Assembly: GCA_034519525.1 (NCBI GenBank)
Contig: JAXHOJ010000048.1
Coordinates: forward strand, 38,937 to 102,936
Source of the DNA: Gemmobacter sp034519525
Lineage (GTDB): Bacteria; Pseudomonadota; Alphaproteobacteria; Rhodobacterales; Rhodobacteraceae
Direction: 5' to 3'
Length of the DNA: 64,000 nt
The notes under the pieces were generated by a model that ran no database searches, was not told the DNA's origin, and was given only the letters and a program-made list of their open reading frames with translations. The translations under genes were made by a program, and so were the position numbers. Below are positions 46,609 to 56,146 of this stretch, in pieces. Each line of letters opens with the position of its first letter. Position 1 is the stretch's first letter.

Positions 46609-47948
46609 TCAATAACCAACCGCACGGGGCAGCCAGAGTGCGATTTCCGGGAAGACGGCGATCAAGAAGATCGCGGCGGTTCCGGCCAGGGCGAAAGGCA
46701 GGGCGCGCAGCGAGATCTCCTCGATCGACACGTTGGAGATGCCCGAGGCGATAAACAGGTTTTCGCCCAGAGGTGGTGTCTGGAAGCCGACCGACAGGGT
46801 GCAGATCATCACGATGCCGAAGTGGATCGGGTCGATACCCATGTGATAGGCCACCGGCAGCATCACCGGGACAAGGATCATGATGGCGGCCAGCGTCTCC
46901 ATGAACATGCCGACGATCAGCAGGAAGAAGATGACCAGCGCCCAGATCAGATAGAGGTTGTCCGTCAGCGACAGCATCGCATCGGCATCACCGCCGGCAC
47001 ATTGTTTTCCACCAGGATGCGGCCGAAGATCGTGGCGGTGAACAGCACCAGCAACACGCGGCCCGCAAGCCAGGTGGTGGTTTCCAGCGCCTCGTTCACC
47101 TTCTTGAAGTCCAGTTCGCGGTAGATCACGCCGCCGACGAACAGGGTGTAGACGATGGCGACGATGGCGGCCTCGGTCGGGGTGAACAGGCCGGTATAGA
47201 TGCCACCCAGGATCACCAACGGGGCCAGCAGTGCCCAGAAGCCCTTGTAAGTGGCCGCCATGATCCGGCGCGGCGACAGCGGTTCGGCCGATCCGCGATA
47301 GCCAGCGGTGCGGCAGCGGAAATAGTTGGTCAACAGCAGGCTGCCCGCCATCACGCAGCCCGGAAAGAAGCCTGCCATGAACAGTTTGGAGATCGAGACA
47401 GTCTGGAATTCGCCAAATTCTGCCACGGCCTCGGGCGGTGCTTGCAGTCCCATGGCCGAGATGCCGAAGATCACCATCGGGATGGACGGCGGAATGATGA
47501 TGCCAAGCCCACCCGAGGCGGCGGTGATCGAGGCGGCATAGCCCCGTGCATAGCCCGACCGGACCATCGCCGGGATCATCAACATGCCGACAGCCGCCGT
47601 GGTGGCCGGCCCAGAGCCGGAGATGGCGCCGAAGAACAGGCAGGCCACCACCGTTGCCGCCGAAATGCCGCCGGTGAACGGACCGGCCAGGGTTTCGGCC
47701 ACCGCGATCAGGCGGCGCGACAGGCCAGCGGCCTCCATCAGCGCCCCGGCCAGAATGAAGGCGGGCAGCGCCATCAGCGGGAAGGCCCCGACTGAGGAAA
47801 ACGCGATCTGCACCATCTTGATCGGATTGTCGCCCAGATACAGCATGGCCGCCAGCGCCGAGACGCCCAGAGCCACGGTGATCGGCGCCCCCAGTGCCAT
47901 CAGCAGAAAAAAGCTGCCGAACAGGATTTCTACAAGAAGGCTGTCCAT
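46609..47948 (-). CDS. tauM: TRAP transporter large permease TauM (one frameshift)
   Basis: DctM-family subunit, expected about 447 aa with 12 or more helices. SLLVEILFGSFFLLMALGAPI, GLIIPPS-type motif GGLGIIIPPSIPMVIFG, and GGIYTGLFTPTEAA are typical. The frame changes near 46985 (PAV then LSLTDNLYLIW) by a lost base; the last 125 residues (GFQTPPLGENLFIASGI, FPEIALWLP) follow in the new frame. Start ATG at 47948 overlaps the tauL stop as TGATG. Imports taurine driven by an ion gradient. Confidence 0.88.
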
Positions 47949-48484
47949 CACACGCGCCCTCCGGCCACAGTATCGGGCATGGCCTCGATCTCCACCTTGT
48001 CGGGGTCACGCGGGTCGCGGCCCAGCACGAGCTTGATGTAATTCACCTGCAGGATGCGGATCGTCATCAGGGTGAAGGCGATGGGCAGGATCAGATAGAC
48101 CCATTTCATCTGCCACCCGAGGGTTTGCGCCTTCACGAACGGCTTCAGCGCATCAATGAAGCGAATGGACTGGATGATGAACACGATGTTGAAGCCGACC
48201 CAGAACAGATCGCCCAGGGCTTCAATCAGCCGGGCGGTATGGCGCGGCAGCCGGTTCAGGTGGAACGATACCCGGTTGTGCGCCGCCATGCGCGCGGCAT
48301 AGCTTGCACCGAAATAGGCGAACCAGATGAACATGAAGACCGACAGTTCCTCGATCCAGGTGACCGAGACGCCCAGAACCTGACGGGCGCTGATCTGGAT
48401 GAACAGGAGCGTGACGAACCCGGCCAGAAGCACGCGGCAGAGATAGCTTTCCAGCTTGTCGAGATGGTGCCAGAACGATGCCAT
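47948..48484 (-). CDS. tauL: TRAP transporter small permease TauL
   Basis: 178 aa DctQ-family subunit with four helices: LCRVLLAGFVTLLFIQISAR, VTWIEELSVFMFIWFAYFGA (the family W-x-EE motif), LGDLFWVGFNIVFIIQS, WVYLILPIAFTLMTIRIL. Between tauK and tauM, matching the tauKLM arrangement of Rhodobacter. Confidence 0.9.
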   Translation of the reverse strand: MASFWHHLDKLESYLCRVLLAGFVTLLFIQISARQVLGVSVTWIEELSVFMFIWFAYFGASYAARMAAHNRVSFHLNRLPRHTARLIEALGDLFWVGFNIVFIIQSIRFIDALKPFVKAQTLGWQMKWVYLILPIAFTLMTIRILQVNYIKLVLGRDPRDPDKVEIEAMPDTVAGGRV

Positions 48485-48509
48485 GGGAACCTCTTGCGAT
48501 AGGGGAGGG

Positions 48510-48531
48510 GGCCGGGCTTGGAAACCCGGCC
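48510..48531 (-). promoter_or_regulatory. Intercistronic hairpin between tauK and tauL
   Basis: GGCCGGG and CCCGGCC arms with an 8-base loop and no T-run, directly after the binding-protein gene. Likely raises tauK message over tauLM. Confidence 0.5.
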
Positions 48532-48538
48532 ATTGGCA

Positions 48539-49549
48539 TCACTCGACGGCGGGGCGGCCAAGCGCGGCCAGCACGCCGTTCAGCACCTCTTTGCCGCCGA
48601 TCGTGTCATAGAATTTTGGCCAGACCTGCGTGGTGGCGCGTTCGATGAATTCGGCCTCGCCATCGGCGGGATCGCTGATTTCCATGCCACGGGCCTGAAG
48701 ATCGCTTTTGATCTCGGCTTCCTTGGCGCGCAGGAAGTCTGCCGAAGCTGTGGTGGCAACCTTGCCGGCTTCTGTTACTGCAGCCTGCTCTTCGGGCGAC
48801 AGTGACTGGAACAGCTGTTCCGAGACGATCAGCGGTTCGATGGAAAAGATGTAACGGATGTTGGTGACATATTTCTGCACCTCGTCGAATTTCATCGCGT
48901 TAACGGTCATATAGGGGTTGTCCTGCCCGTCCACGACCTTCTGCTGCAGGGCGGCAAAGGTTTCAGACCAGGCCATCGGCGTCGGGTTGATGCCCCAGGA
49001 CTTGTAGGTCTCGATCATGATTTCGTTCTTCGGCACCCGGATCACCAGATCCTGCAGATCAGCGACCGTGGTGACGGGGTGTTTGGAATTGGTCAGCACG
49101 CGGAAGCCGGAATAGGCCCAGCCGATGATGCGCACGCCTGCATCCTCGATGGTGCGCTCGATCATCTGCCGACCGATCTCACCCTGGGTGATGGTTTCGG
49201 CCTCTTCCAGCGACAGGATCACATAGGGGAGTGTCAGCGTGCCGACCGAGGGCGAAAACGGCGTGATGTTGTTGATCGCAAGGATCGAGAAATCCAGCGT
49301 GCCGGTGGCAGCGGCGGTGACGGTATCCTGCTCATCGCCCAGCTGGCCGTTCAGGAAAAGTTTGGCGCTATGCGCGCCTGCGGTCTGTTCGGCCAGTGCT
49401 GCAGTGAAGGCGAGGCCAAGCGCCTCTTGCGTGCCGCCTGCGCCATCCCCCACGGCCACGCGGAATTCGCGGGCCGAGGCCGGAAGGGCGGCGGTCATCA
49501 GCAAAAGGGCAAGGGCGGTGCGGCGCAGCGCGCGAAACTGGAATGTCAT
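48539..49549 (-). CDS. tauK: TRAP transporter taurine-binding protein TauK
   Basis: 336 aa DctP-family periplasmic protein. Signal peptide TALALLLMTAALPASA; then EALGLAFTAALAEQT, AKLFLNGQLGDEQDTV, GTLTLPYVILSLEEA, and RVPKNEIMIETYKSWGINPTPMAW with the family Arg and a typical VVDGQDNPYMTV segment. ATG at 49549 with GGGAGAAAAC upstream; the long upstream extension overlaps tauR and is not real. First gene of the tau operon, directly downstream of TauR-type repeats. Confidence 0.9.
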   Translation of the reverse strand: MTFQFRALRRTALALLLMTAALPASAREFRVAVGDGAGGTQEALGLAFTAALAEQTAGAHSAKLFLNGQLGDEQDTVTAAATGTLDFSILAINNITPFSPSVGTLTLPYVILSLEEAETITQGEIGRQMIERTIEDAGVRIIGWAYSGFRVLTNSKHPVTTVADLQDLVIRVPKNEIMIETYKSWGINPTPMAWSETFAALQQKVVDGQDNPYMTVNAMKFDEVQKYVTNIRYIFSIEPLIVSEQLFQSLSPEEQAAVTEAGKVATTASADFLRAKEAEIKSDLQARGMEISDPADGEAEFIERATTQVWPKFYDTIGGKEVLNGVLAALGRPAVE

Positions 49550-49619
49550 GGTTTTCTCCCTGAACGGCCGACTCTTGTGTTCGGCCCTGCGGCACATTGT
49601 CATCCGGGGAAGCTTCTGG

Positions 49620-49651
49620 TTATATCCAGTTTGGATCACATTTAAGTCCAG
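49620..49651 (-). promoter_or_regulatory. TauR-type direct repeats in the tauR-tauK region
   Basis: On the minus strand CTGGACTTAA (49651-49642) and CTGGATATAA (49629-49620), same orientation, 22 bases start to start (two helical turns). This matches my recollection of the TauR binding repeat CTGGACTTAA in Rhodobacter capsulatus. They lie 71 bases upstream of tauK and just before tauR. Confidence 0.8.
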
Positions 49652-49660
49652 AGGCATGGA

Positions 49661-51127
49661 ATGCAGATTGCGGGCGAAATGGCGGTCGAGATGTTTCATG
49701 TCGACAAGACGCAGCGCCGCCCGTTGCAGATGCAGCTTGCCGCCTCGGTCGTTGCGGCCGTGCTGGACACCCGGGCGCGACCTGGCACGCGGATGCCCTC
49801 CACCCGCCAGATGGCGGCGCATCTGGGCATTTCGCGGCTGACGGTGACGCTGGTGTATCAAGAGCTAGTGGCGCAGGGTTATCTGGAGCCGCAGCCGCGC
49901 TCGGGGTTTGTCGTGTCGCAGAAGGTGCCGCACCGGCGGCTGACGGCGGAAGACCTGCCTGCGCCACAGCGCCCGGTCGACTGGCGGCAATGGCTGCCCG
50001 ATCTGACCCGCCGCCGCCAGATCACCAAACCGCGCAACTGGCGCGAATATCCCTATCCGTTCATCTATGGTCAGGCCGATCCGCGCCTGTTCAACCATGC
50101 CGCCTGGCGCGATTGCGCGCGGCGGGCCCTCGGCGCGCGCGAATTTGCCGAACTGGCGGATGACCGGCTGACCCAGGATGACCCGGTGCTGGTCGATTAC
50201 ATCTGCCGCAACACCCTGCCGCGCCGGGGCATCCGCGCCCAGCCCGAAGAGGTGCTGATCACACTCGGGGCGCAGAATGCACTGTGGATCGCGGTGCAGT
50301 TGCTGGCCCGTCCCGACCGCAGTGCCGCGCTGGAGGATCCGGGCTTTCCCGATTTTGCCGAAACGCTGCGGGTGGCGCAGATGCCCATCCGCTATGTGCC
50401 GGTGGATGGTGAAGGGCTGAACCCCGATCTGCTCGACCCCGATACCGGGCTGGTGATGATCACGCCCAGCCACAACATTCCCACCGGCGCCACCATGCCG
50501 CTGGCCCGCCGCCATGCCCTGCTGGCCGCCGCCGATGCGCGCGATTTCCTGATCATCGAGGATGATTATGAATTCGAGATGAGCTTTCTGGAGCCGCCCA
50601 GCCCCTCGCTCAAATCGCTGGATCGGGCGGGGCGGGTGATCTATGTCGGCAGCTTTTCCAAATCGCTGTTTCCGGGGCTGCGCATCGGCTATCTGGTGGC
50701 CCCGGCCGAATTCGTGCGGCAGGCGCGGGCCCTGCGCGCGATGATGCTGCGCCATGCGCCGGGGCATATGCAGCGGGTGACCGGCTATTTCCTCGCGCTC
50801 GGCCATTACGACGCGCATATGGTGAAGCTGCGCGAAACCTTTCGCCACCGGCGCGAGGCGTTGGTGGCGGCACTGGCCGATACCCCGTTCGAGATTGCGG
50901 GGGCAGCGCGGCACGGCGGCTCCAGCCTCTGGGTCGCCGGTCCCGAAGGGCTGGATTCGGCGGCGCTGGCGACGCGGCTGATTGATGTGGGGGTGCTGAT
51001 CGAGCCGGGGTTGCCGTTCTTTGCCGATCCGCCGCCGATCTGCCGCCACTTCCGCATGGGGTATTCGTCGATTGCCGAGGCGGATATCCATCGCGGGGTG
51101 GCGCTGATGGCACAGGTCGCAGCCTGA
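49661..51127 (+). CDS. tauR: MocR/GntR-family regulator TauR
   Basis: 488 aa: N-terminal winged HTH (TRMPSTRQMAAHLGISRLTVTLVY) and an aminotransferase-like PLP domain with ITPSHNIPTGATMPLARR, FLIIEDDYEFEMSFL (PLP-contacting Asp) and YVGSFSKSLFPGLRIGYLV (PLP Lys). TauR uses PLP to sense taurine and activates the tau genes. Divergent from tauK with its site between them. Confidence 0.92.
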   Translation: MQIAGEMAVEMFHVDKTQRRPLQMQLAASVVAAVLDTRARPGTRMPSTRQMAAHLGISRLTVTLVYQELVAQGYLEPQPRSGFVVSQKVPHRRLTAEDLPAPQRPVDWRQWLPDLTRRRQITKPRNWREYPYPFIYGQADPRLFNHAAWRDCARRALGAREFAELADDRLTQDDPVLVDYICRNTLPRRGIRAQPEEVLITLGAQNALWIAVQLLARPDRSAALEDPGFPDFAETLRVAQMPIRYVPVDGEGLNPDLLDPDTGLVMITPSHNIPTGATMPLARRHALLAAADARDFLIIEDDYEFEMSFLEPPSPSLKSLDRAGRVIYVGSFSKSLFPGLRIGYLVAPAEFVRQARALRAMMLRHAPGHMQRVTGYFLALGHYDAHMVKLRETFRHRREALVAALADTPFEIAGAARHGGSSLWVAGPEGLDSAALATRLIDVGVLIEPGLPFFADPPPICRHFRMGYSSIAEADIHRGVALMAQVAA

Positions 51128-51260
51128 CCATCTGGTCGAATCTGCGCCAAACGCCCAATATGGCGGCACTCTGCCCTCCCTCTTGCTGCGGTTATTTTCC
51201 AGCTTCTAAAATTTGTGCAGGATACCAGATATTTAGGCATCTGAATTTCTGTTGAAAATA

Positions 51261-51281
51261 TTGTCGACAAGATTATTGACA
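51261..51281. promoter_or_regulatory. Candidate GntR operator before the ABC/amidohydrolase operon
   Basis: AT-rich island with the perfect palindrome TTGTCGACAA (51261-51270) and a further TTGACAA half-site (51275-51281), 121 bases before the binding-protein gene. Similar TTGTC/GACAA elements occur upstream of the gntR gene at 61330. The rest of 51128-51401 shows no gene. Confidence 0.55.
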
Positions 51282-51401
51282 AAATGGTCCGCAATTCTGA
51301 CAGTGAGACAGGACATCAGGCCCCGCGCCGCACCGTCCGTCATCTGCCCGCAAGTTCCGGCATGAGACCGGGAGGAGGCGGGCCCTCAACAGGGATCGAC
51401 C

Positions 51402-52964
51402 ATGACCTTCAAAACCACCCTGCTCGCCGGCGTTGCCCTTGCCTGCCTCGCCACCGCCGGATCCGCGCAGACCCTGCGCTGGGGGGCCGCACGCGACATC
51501 AATTCGCTGGATTCGTATTCCTACGGTTCCACCTTCACCATCAGCTTTCTGAACCACGTTTACGAAGGGCTGGTGCGCTATAACTCCGATCTGGAAATCG
51601 AACCGGCGCTGGCGACCGAATGGGAGGTTCTGCCGAACAATGTCTGGCGCTTCAAGCTGCGGCAGGGCGTGAAATTCCATGACGGCGCCGAGTTCACCGC
51701 AGATGACGTCGTGACCTCGCTCACCCGTGTCAGCCATCCGGACAGCCCGCTGAAAGGCAATCTGCCCGCCTATAAATCGGCCACCAAGGTGGATGACTAT
51801 ACGGTGGATATCGAACTGGTCGGCACCTATCCGCTGCTGCTCAATGACCTGACCAATATCCACATCTTCGATGCGGGCTGGCTGAAAGAACATAATGCCG
51901 AACTCCCGACCGATGTGGCCAAGAAGGTGGAAGGCTATCCGACCTTCAACGCCAATGGCACCGGCCCCTTCATCGTGGAAAGCCGCGTGCCGGACAGCAA
52001 GACCATCCTCGTGGCCAATGAGGGCTGGTGGGACGAGGCGCAGCACAATCTGAAGCGCATCGAATTCACCCCCATCGCCTCTGAGGCGACCCGCGTGGCG
52101 GCGCTGCTGTCGGGCGAGATCGACTTTACCGAAAAGGCCCCGGTGCAGGATCTGCCGCGCCTTGCCGCCGCGCCGAATGTCAAGGTGATGGAAGGCAACG
52201 AGCTGCGCACCATCATGTTCGGCTTCAATTTCCAGGACAAGCTGCACAATGGCGAGCCGAACCTGTTCAAGGACAAGAAGATGCGCGAGGCCGTCGGGCT
52301 TGCCATCGACCTGAACCTGATCCGTGACAAGGTGATGCGCGGCAAGTCGCGGGTGACTGGCACCGTGGTTGCCCCGGCTATCCCCGGTTATGATGCCGCG
52401 CTGGATACCCCGCCGGTCTACGATCCCGAAAAGGCCGCGGCGATGATCAAGGAGCTTGGCGCAGAGGGCTATGCCTTCGAGATCATGTGCTCCAATGACC
52501 TCTGGGTGAACGAAGAGGAAATCTGCAACGCGCTGGTGTCGATGCTGACCCGCGTAGGTCTTGCCCCGCGCCTGAACATCGCGCCGAACGCGGTGCAGCA
52601 GGTCAAGCTGACCAATGGCGAAGCCGACATGTTCGCCTTCGGCTGGGCGAATGAGCCGATGCTCGACAGCTATTCGATCCTGCTGCAAACCTTCCAGACC
52701 AAATCCGACAATGCCGGGGTGTTCAACTGGGGCGGCTGGTCCTATCCTGAAATGGACAAGCTGATCATCGCGGCCTCGACCGAGCTGGATCGCGAAAAGC
52801 GTCTGGCGATGCAAAGCGCCGCGCTGAAGATCGTGAAGGACGAGTCGATCATGCTGCCCTTCCACCAGCAGCCGATGGCCTGGGCCACGTCTGACAAGGT
52901 GGAAAGCGTCGTGCAGCTGTCGGACAACAAGGGTCGTCACTGGCTGACCCGCATGGCCGAGTGA
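51402..52964 (+). CDS. Peptide/nickel-type ABC transporter substrate-binding protein
   Basis: 520 aa family 5 binding protein (DppA/OppA type) with signal peptide (TLLAGVALACLATAGSA). Typical blocks: FLNHVYEGLVRYNSDLEIEP, WRFKLRQGVKFHDGAEFTADDV, ANGTGPFIVESR, EIDFTEKAPVQDL, KMREAVGLAIDLNLIRDKVM. First gene of a seven-gene plus-strand run. The substrate is unknown; amidohydrolase partners suggest a small cyclic amide or peptide-like compound. Confidence 0.9.
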   Translation: MTFKTTLLAGVALACLATAGSAQTLRWGAARDINSLDSYSYGSTFTISFLNHVYEGLVRYNSDLEIEPALATEWEVLPNNVWRFKLRQGVKFHDGAEFTADDVVTSLTRVSHPDSPLKGNLPAYKSATKVDDYTVDIELVGTYPLLLNDLTNIHIFDAGWLKEHNAELPTDVAKKVEGYPTFNANGTGPFIVESRVPDSKTILVANEGWWDEAQHNLKRIEFTPIASEATRVAALLSGEIDFTEKAPVQDLPRLAAAPNVKVMEGNELRTIMFGFNFQDKLHNGEPNLFKDKKMREAVGLAIDLNLIRDKVMRGKSRVTGTVVAPAIPGYDAALDTPPVYDPEKAAAMIKELGAEGYAFEIMCSNDLWVNEEEICNALVSMLTRVGLAPRLNIAPNAVQQVKLTNGEADMFAFGWANEPMLDSYSILLQTFQTKSDNAGVFNWGGWSYPEMDKLIIAASTELDREKRLAMQSAALKIVKDESIMLPFHQQPMAWATSDKVESVVQLSDNKGRHWLTRMAE

Positions 52965-52984
52965 TCGCGCCGGTTTGATCCCTT

Positions 52985-53006
52985 GCCCGGCGCAATCGCG
53001 CCGGGC
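52985..53006 (+). promoter_or_regulatory. Intercistronic hairpin after the binding-protein gene
   Basis: GCCCGGCGC and GCGCCGGGC, 9-bp perfect stem with AATC loop and no T-run, between the binding protein and the first permease. Confidence 0.55.
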
Positions 53007-53032
53007 CTGCTCATCCACAGGGAGCCAGTAAC

Positions 53033-54004
53033 GTGATTGTTTTCCTTATCAAACGGCTGGCCAATGCCGCGCTTGTCATGCTTGTCGTGGCGCTGATGGC
53101 CTTCATGATCTTCCGCTTTGTCGGCGATCCCATTCAGCTCATGGTGAACGAGCAGACCACGCAGGTCGAACGCGATGCGCTGCGCGAGCGGCTTGGCCTG
53201 AACGAGTCGGTGGCGATGCAGTATCTGCGCTTCGTCGGCAATGCGGTGCAGGGGAATTTCGGGATTTCCTACCGCAACCAGCAAGAGGTGATGAGCCTGA
53301 TTGCCGAGCGTTTCCCGGCAACGATCGAGCTGGTGCTGATGGCCACGATCATCTCTCTGGTGGTGGGGGTGCCACTTGGGGTGATCACCGCGATTCACCG
53401 GGGCAAATGGTATTCCGAAGGGTTGCAGTTCCTGTCCATCATCGGCGTGTCGCTGCCCAGTTTCGTGATCGGCATCCTGCTGATCCTGGTGTTTTCGGTC
53501 ATCCTCAACATCGCGCCCGCCTTCGGGCGGGGGGATGTGGTCAGCATCGGCTGGTGGACCACCGGCCTGCTGACGCCATCGGGGCGGGCCGCGCTGATCC
53601 TGCCCTCCATCGCGCTGTCCTTCTATCAGATCACGCTGGTGATGCGGCTGGTGCGCGCCGAGATGCTGGAGGTGCTGCGCGCGGATTTCATCAAATTCGC
53701 CCGCGCCCGTGGCGTGCCGACCTGGCGGGTGCATTACAGCCACGCGCTGCGCAATTGCCTGATGCCGGTCGTCACCATGACGGCCATGAACATCGGCGCG
53801 CTGATCGCCTTCGCGCTGATCACCGAAACCGTGTTCCAATGGCCGGGTATGGGCCTGCTGTTCATCCAGGCAGTGACCTTCGTCGATATCCCGGTGATGG
53901 CCGCCTATCTCTGCATCGTCTCTTTCATCTTTGTCGCGCTGAACACGCTGGTGGACATCACCTATGCGCTGATCGACCCGCGCCTGCGCAATGCCAAGGC
54001 CTGA
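53033..54004 (+). CDS. ABC transporter permease (DppB type)
   Basis: 323 aa with six helices: FLIKRLANAALVMLVVALMAF at the start, VSLPSFVIGILLILVFSVIL, LPSIALSFYQITLVMRLVRAEM and the EAA-like loop FARARGVPTWRVHYSHALRN. GTG start at 53033 with AGGGAGCC upstream. Pairs with the next permease. Confidence 0.9.
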   Translation: MIVFLIKRLANAALVMLVVALMAFMIFRFVGDPIQLMVNEQTTQVERDALRERLGLNESVAMQYLRFVGNAVQGNFGISYRNQQEVMSLIAERFPATIELVLMATIISLVVGVPLGVITAIHRGKWYSEGLQFLSIIGVSLPSFVIGILLILVFSVILNIAPAFGRGDVVSIGWWTTGLLTPSGRAALILPSIALSFYQITLVMRLVRAEMLEVLRADFIKFARARGVPTWRVHYSHALRNCLMPVVTMTAMNIGALIAFALITETVFQWPGMGLLFIQAVTFVDIPVMAAYLCIVSFIFVALNTLVDITYALIDPRLRNAKA

Positions 54005-54007
54005 GCC

Positions 54008-54940
54008 ATGACAGTCAACCTCAAATCTTCCGGCGTTCTGGCCCGCCTTCGCCAGAGCGATCTCTGGTGGTCCTTCACCCATCAGCGCAGCGCGGTCTTT
54101 GCCGCCGTGCTGCTGACGGTGCTGATCGTCAGCGCCTTCACCGCACCGCTTTATGCGCCGCAGAACCCGTTTGATCCGGCGCAGCTTGAACTGTGGAACG
54201 CCGAGATCCCGCCGATCTGGCTGGAGGGCGGGCAATGGCCCTACCTTCTGGGCACCGATACCCAGGGGCGCGATATCCTGTCGGCCATCCTCTATGGCTC
54301 GCGTATCTCGATCCTGATCGGCATCGCCTCGGTGGTGTTCGCGCTGGTGATCGGCATCGGCACCGGGCTGGTGGCAGGCTATTATGGCGGTTTCATCGAA
54401 AATGCGCTGATGCGGGTGGGTGATATCCTGCTGTCGATCCCCACCATCCTGATCGCCATTCTGGTCAGCGCCATCGTGCGGGAATTGCTGCCGCCAAACC
54501 TGCGCGAAATCGGGGCAGGGGCGGTTCTGGTTCTGGCCATCGTGCTGAGCGGCTGGGTGCAATATGCCCGCACCGTGCGTGCGCAGACGGCGGTGGAGCG
54601 GCGCAAGGAATATGTGCAGGCGGCGCAGCTGCTGAAAGTGCCTGCGCGGCGCATCATGTTCAGCCATATCCTGCCCAATACGCTGACCCCGATCCTTGTG
54701 GCCGCCACGCTGAACTTCGGCATGGCGATCCTGACCGAGGCGACGCTGTCCTTCCTGGGCATCGGGATGCCGCCCAGCCAGCCGAGCCTTGGCACGCTGA
54801 TCCGGATTGGCAATCAGTTCCTGTTCTCTGGCATGTGGTGGATCGTGCTCTTCCCGGTGCTGCAACTCTGTCTGCTTGTCGTGTCCGTCAACCTGTTGGG
54901 CGACTGGCTGCGCGACGCGCTAAATCCGAAACTGAGGTAA
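54008..54940 (+). CDS. ABC transporter permease (DppC type)
   Basis: 310 aa. N-terminal helix AVFAAVLLTVLIVSAFTAPLY, LLGTDTQGRDILSAILYGSRIS, then ILSGWVQYARTVRAQTAVE and the EAA loop VQAAQLLKVPARRIMFSHILPN. Starts three bases after the DppB-type gene and ends three bases before the first amidohydrolase gene. Confidence 0.9.
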   Translation: MTVNLKSSGVLARLRQSDLWWSFTHQRSAVFAAVLLTVLIVSAFTAPLYAPQNPFDPAQLELWNAEIPPIWLEGGQWPYLLGTDTQGRDILSAILYGSRISILIGIASVVFALVIGIGTGLVAGYYGGFIENALMRVGDILLSIPTILIAILVSAIVRELLPPNLREIGAGAVLVLAIVLSGWVQYARTVRAQTAVERRKEYVQAAQLLKVPARRIMFSHILPNTLTPILVAATLNFGMAILTEATLSFLGIGMPPSQPSLGTLIRIGNQFLFSGMWWIVLFPVLQLCLLVVSVNLLGDWLRDALNPKLR

Positions 54941-54943
54941 GCC

Positions 54944-56146
54944 ATGACTGATCTTCTGATCCGCAATATCCGCCCGATGGGGGAGGCTGTCGCTGACCTG
55001 CTGATCCGGGGCGGGCGCATCGCCGCCATTGGCCAGAGCCTTGCAGCCGAGGGTGTCGCCGTGGAGGACGGGCAGGGCGCAATTGCCATTCCGGCGCTGA
55101 CCGATGCGCATACCCATCTGGACAAGACCACCTGGGGCATGGGCTGGTATGCGGGACGCAAGGGCGGCACGTTGCAGGCCCTGATCGACAACGAACGCAA
55201 CGCACGTATCCCGCTGGGGCTGGATGTGCATCGCCAGTCGATGCGCCACGCGCTGCACCTGATCGCCAATGGCACCGGCCAGATCCGCAGCCATGTGGAT
55301 GTGGATCATGACCACAAGCTGACCCTGCTGGAGGGCAAGCTGCGCACCCGCGAAATGTTGCAGGGGGCGGTGGATATCCAGATCGTCGCCTTCCCGCAAT
55401 CCGGCCTGATGATCCGCCCCGGCGTCTATGAACTGCTTGATGAAGCCCTGGCGATGGGCGCCGATGTGGTCGGCGGGCTGGATCCGTCGTCGATGGACCG
55501 CGACCCGAAAGCCTCGCTGGATGCGATTTTCCGGCTGGCGGAAAAGCACGGCAAGCCGATCGACATCCATCTGCATGAATATGGCGAGTTGGGCGCTTTC
55601 ACGCTGGAAGAGATCATCACCCGCACCCGCGCACATGGGATGCAGGGCAAGGTGGGCGTGTCGCATTGCTTCTGCCTCGGGATGCCCGATCCGCACCGGG
55701 TTGGCCCCCTGATGGAACAGGTCGCGCGTGAGGATATCCGCATCTTCACCACCGGCCATCCCTCTGCCGAGGTGCCCTCGCTGCAGGACATGCGGGCGGC
55801 CGGGATCAAGGTCGGGCTGGGCTGCGACGGTATCCGCGATACCTGGGGGCCGTGGGGTCAGCCTGACATGCTGCACCGCGCCCGCATCGTCGGCATGAAG
55901 AACCGGATGCGTCGGGATGACGAGCTGGAACTGCTGCTGGATGCCGCCTCGCGCGGCGGGGCCGAGGCGATGGGGCTGGAGGCGCAGGGGCTGGTGGTTG
56001 GCGCTTTGGGCGACCTGACGCTGGTGGCGGGCGAAACGCTGGCCCATGCCGTTGTAGAAGAAGCACCGCGCCCGCTGGTGGTCAAGGGCGGGCGGGTCGT
56101 GGCCCGCAATGGCGCGCTGGCCCTGCCGGGGATCACCATGCCATGA
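54944..56146 (+). CDS. Amidohydrolase, cytosine deaminase-like
   Basis: 400 aa metal-dependent hydrolase. Metal motif HTHLDKT (residues about 52-58), then GTGQIRSHVDVDHDH, DIQIVAFPQSGLM, IDIHLHEYGELGAFT with His, VSHCFCLGMPD with His, and VGLGCDGIRDTWGPWGQPDML holding the catalytic Asp, as in CodA. All metal and catalytic positions seem present. The substrate should be a cyclic amide, amidine or aminated heterocycle. ATG is three bases after the permease; its stop overlaps the next amidohydrolase. Confidence 0.88.
   Translation: MTDLLIRNIRPMGEAVADLLIRGGRIAAIGQSLAAEGVAVEDGQGAIAIPALTDAHTHLDKTTWGMGWYAGRKGGTLQALIDNERNARIPLGLDVHRQSMRHALHLIANGTGQIRSHVDVDHDHKLTLLEGKLRTREMLQGAVDIQIVAFPQSGLMIRPGVYELLDEALAMGADVVGGLDPSSMDRDPKASLDAIFRLAEKHGKPIDIHLHEYGELGAFTLEEIITRTRAHGMQGKVGVSHCFCLGMPDPHRVGPLMEQVAREDIRIFTTGHPSAEVPSLQDMRAAGIKVGLGCDGIRDTWGPWGQPDMLHRARIVGMKNRMRRDDELELLLDAASRGGAEAMGLEAQGLVVGALGDLTLVAGETLAHAVVEEAPRPLVVKGGRVVARNGALALPGITMP

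Noticed and set aside
52937..54865. 642-residue minus-strand frame opposite the ABC permease genes
   Set aside because: Shadow of two clear permeases; His/Asp/Gln-rich with no recognisable domain.
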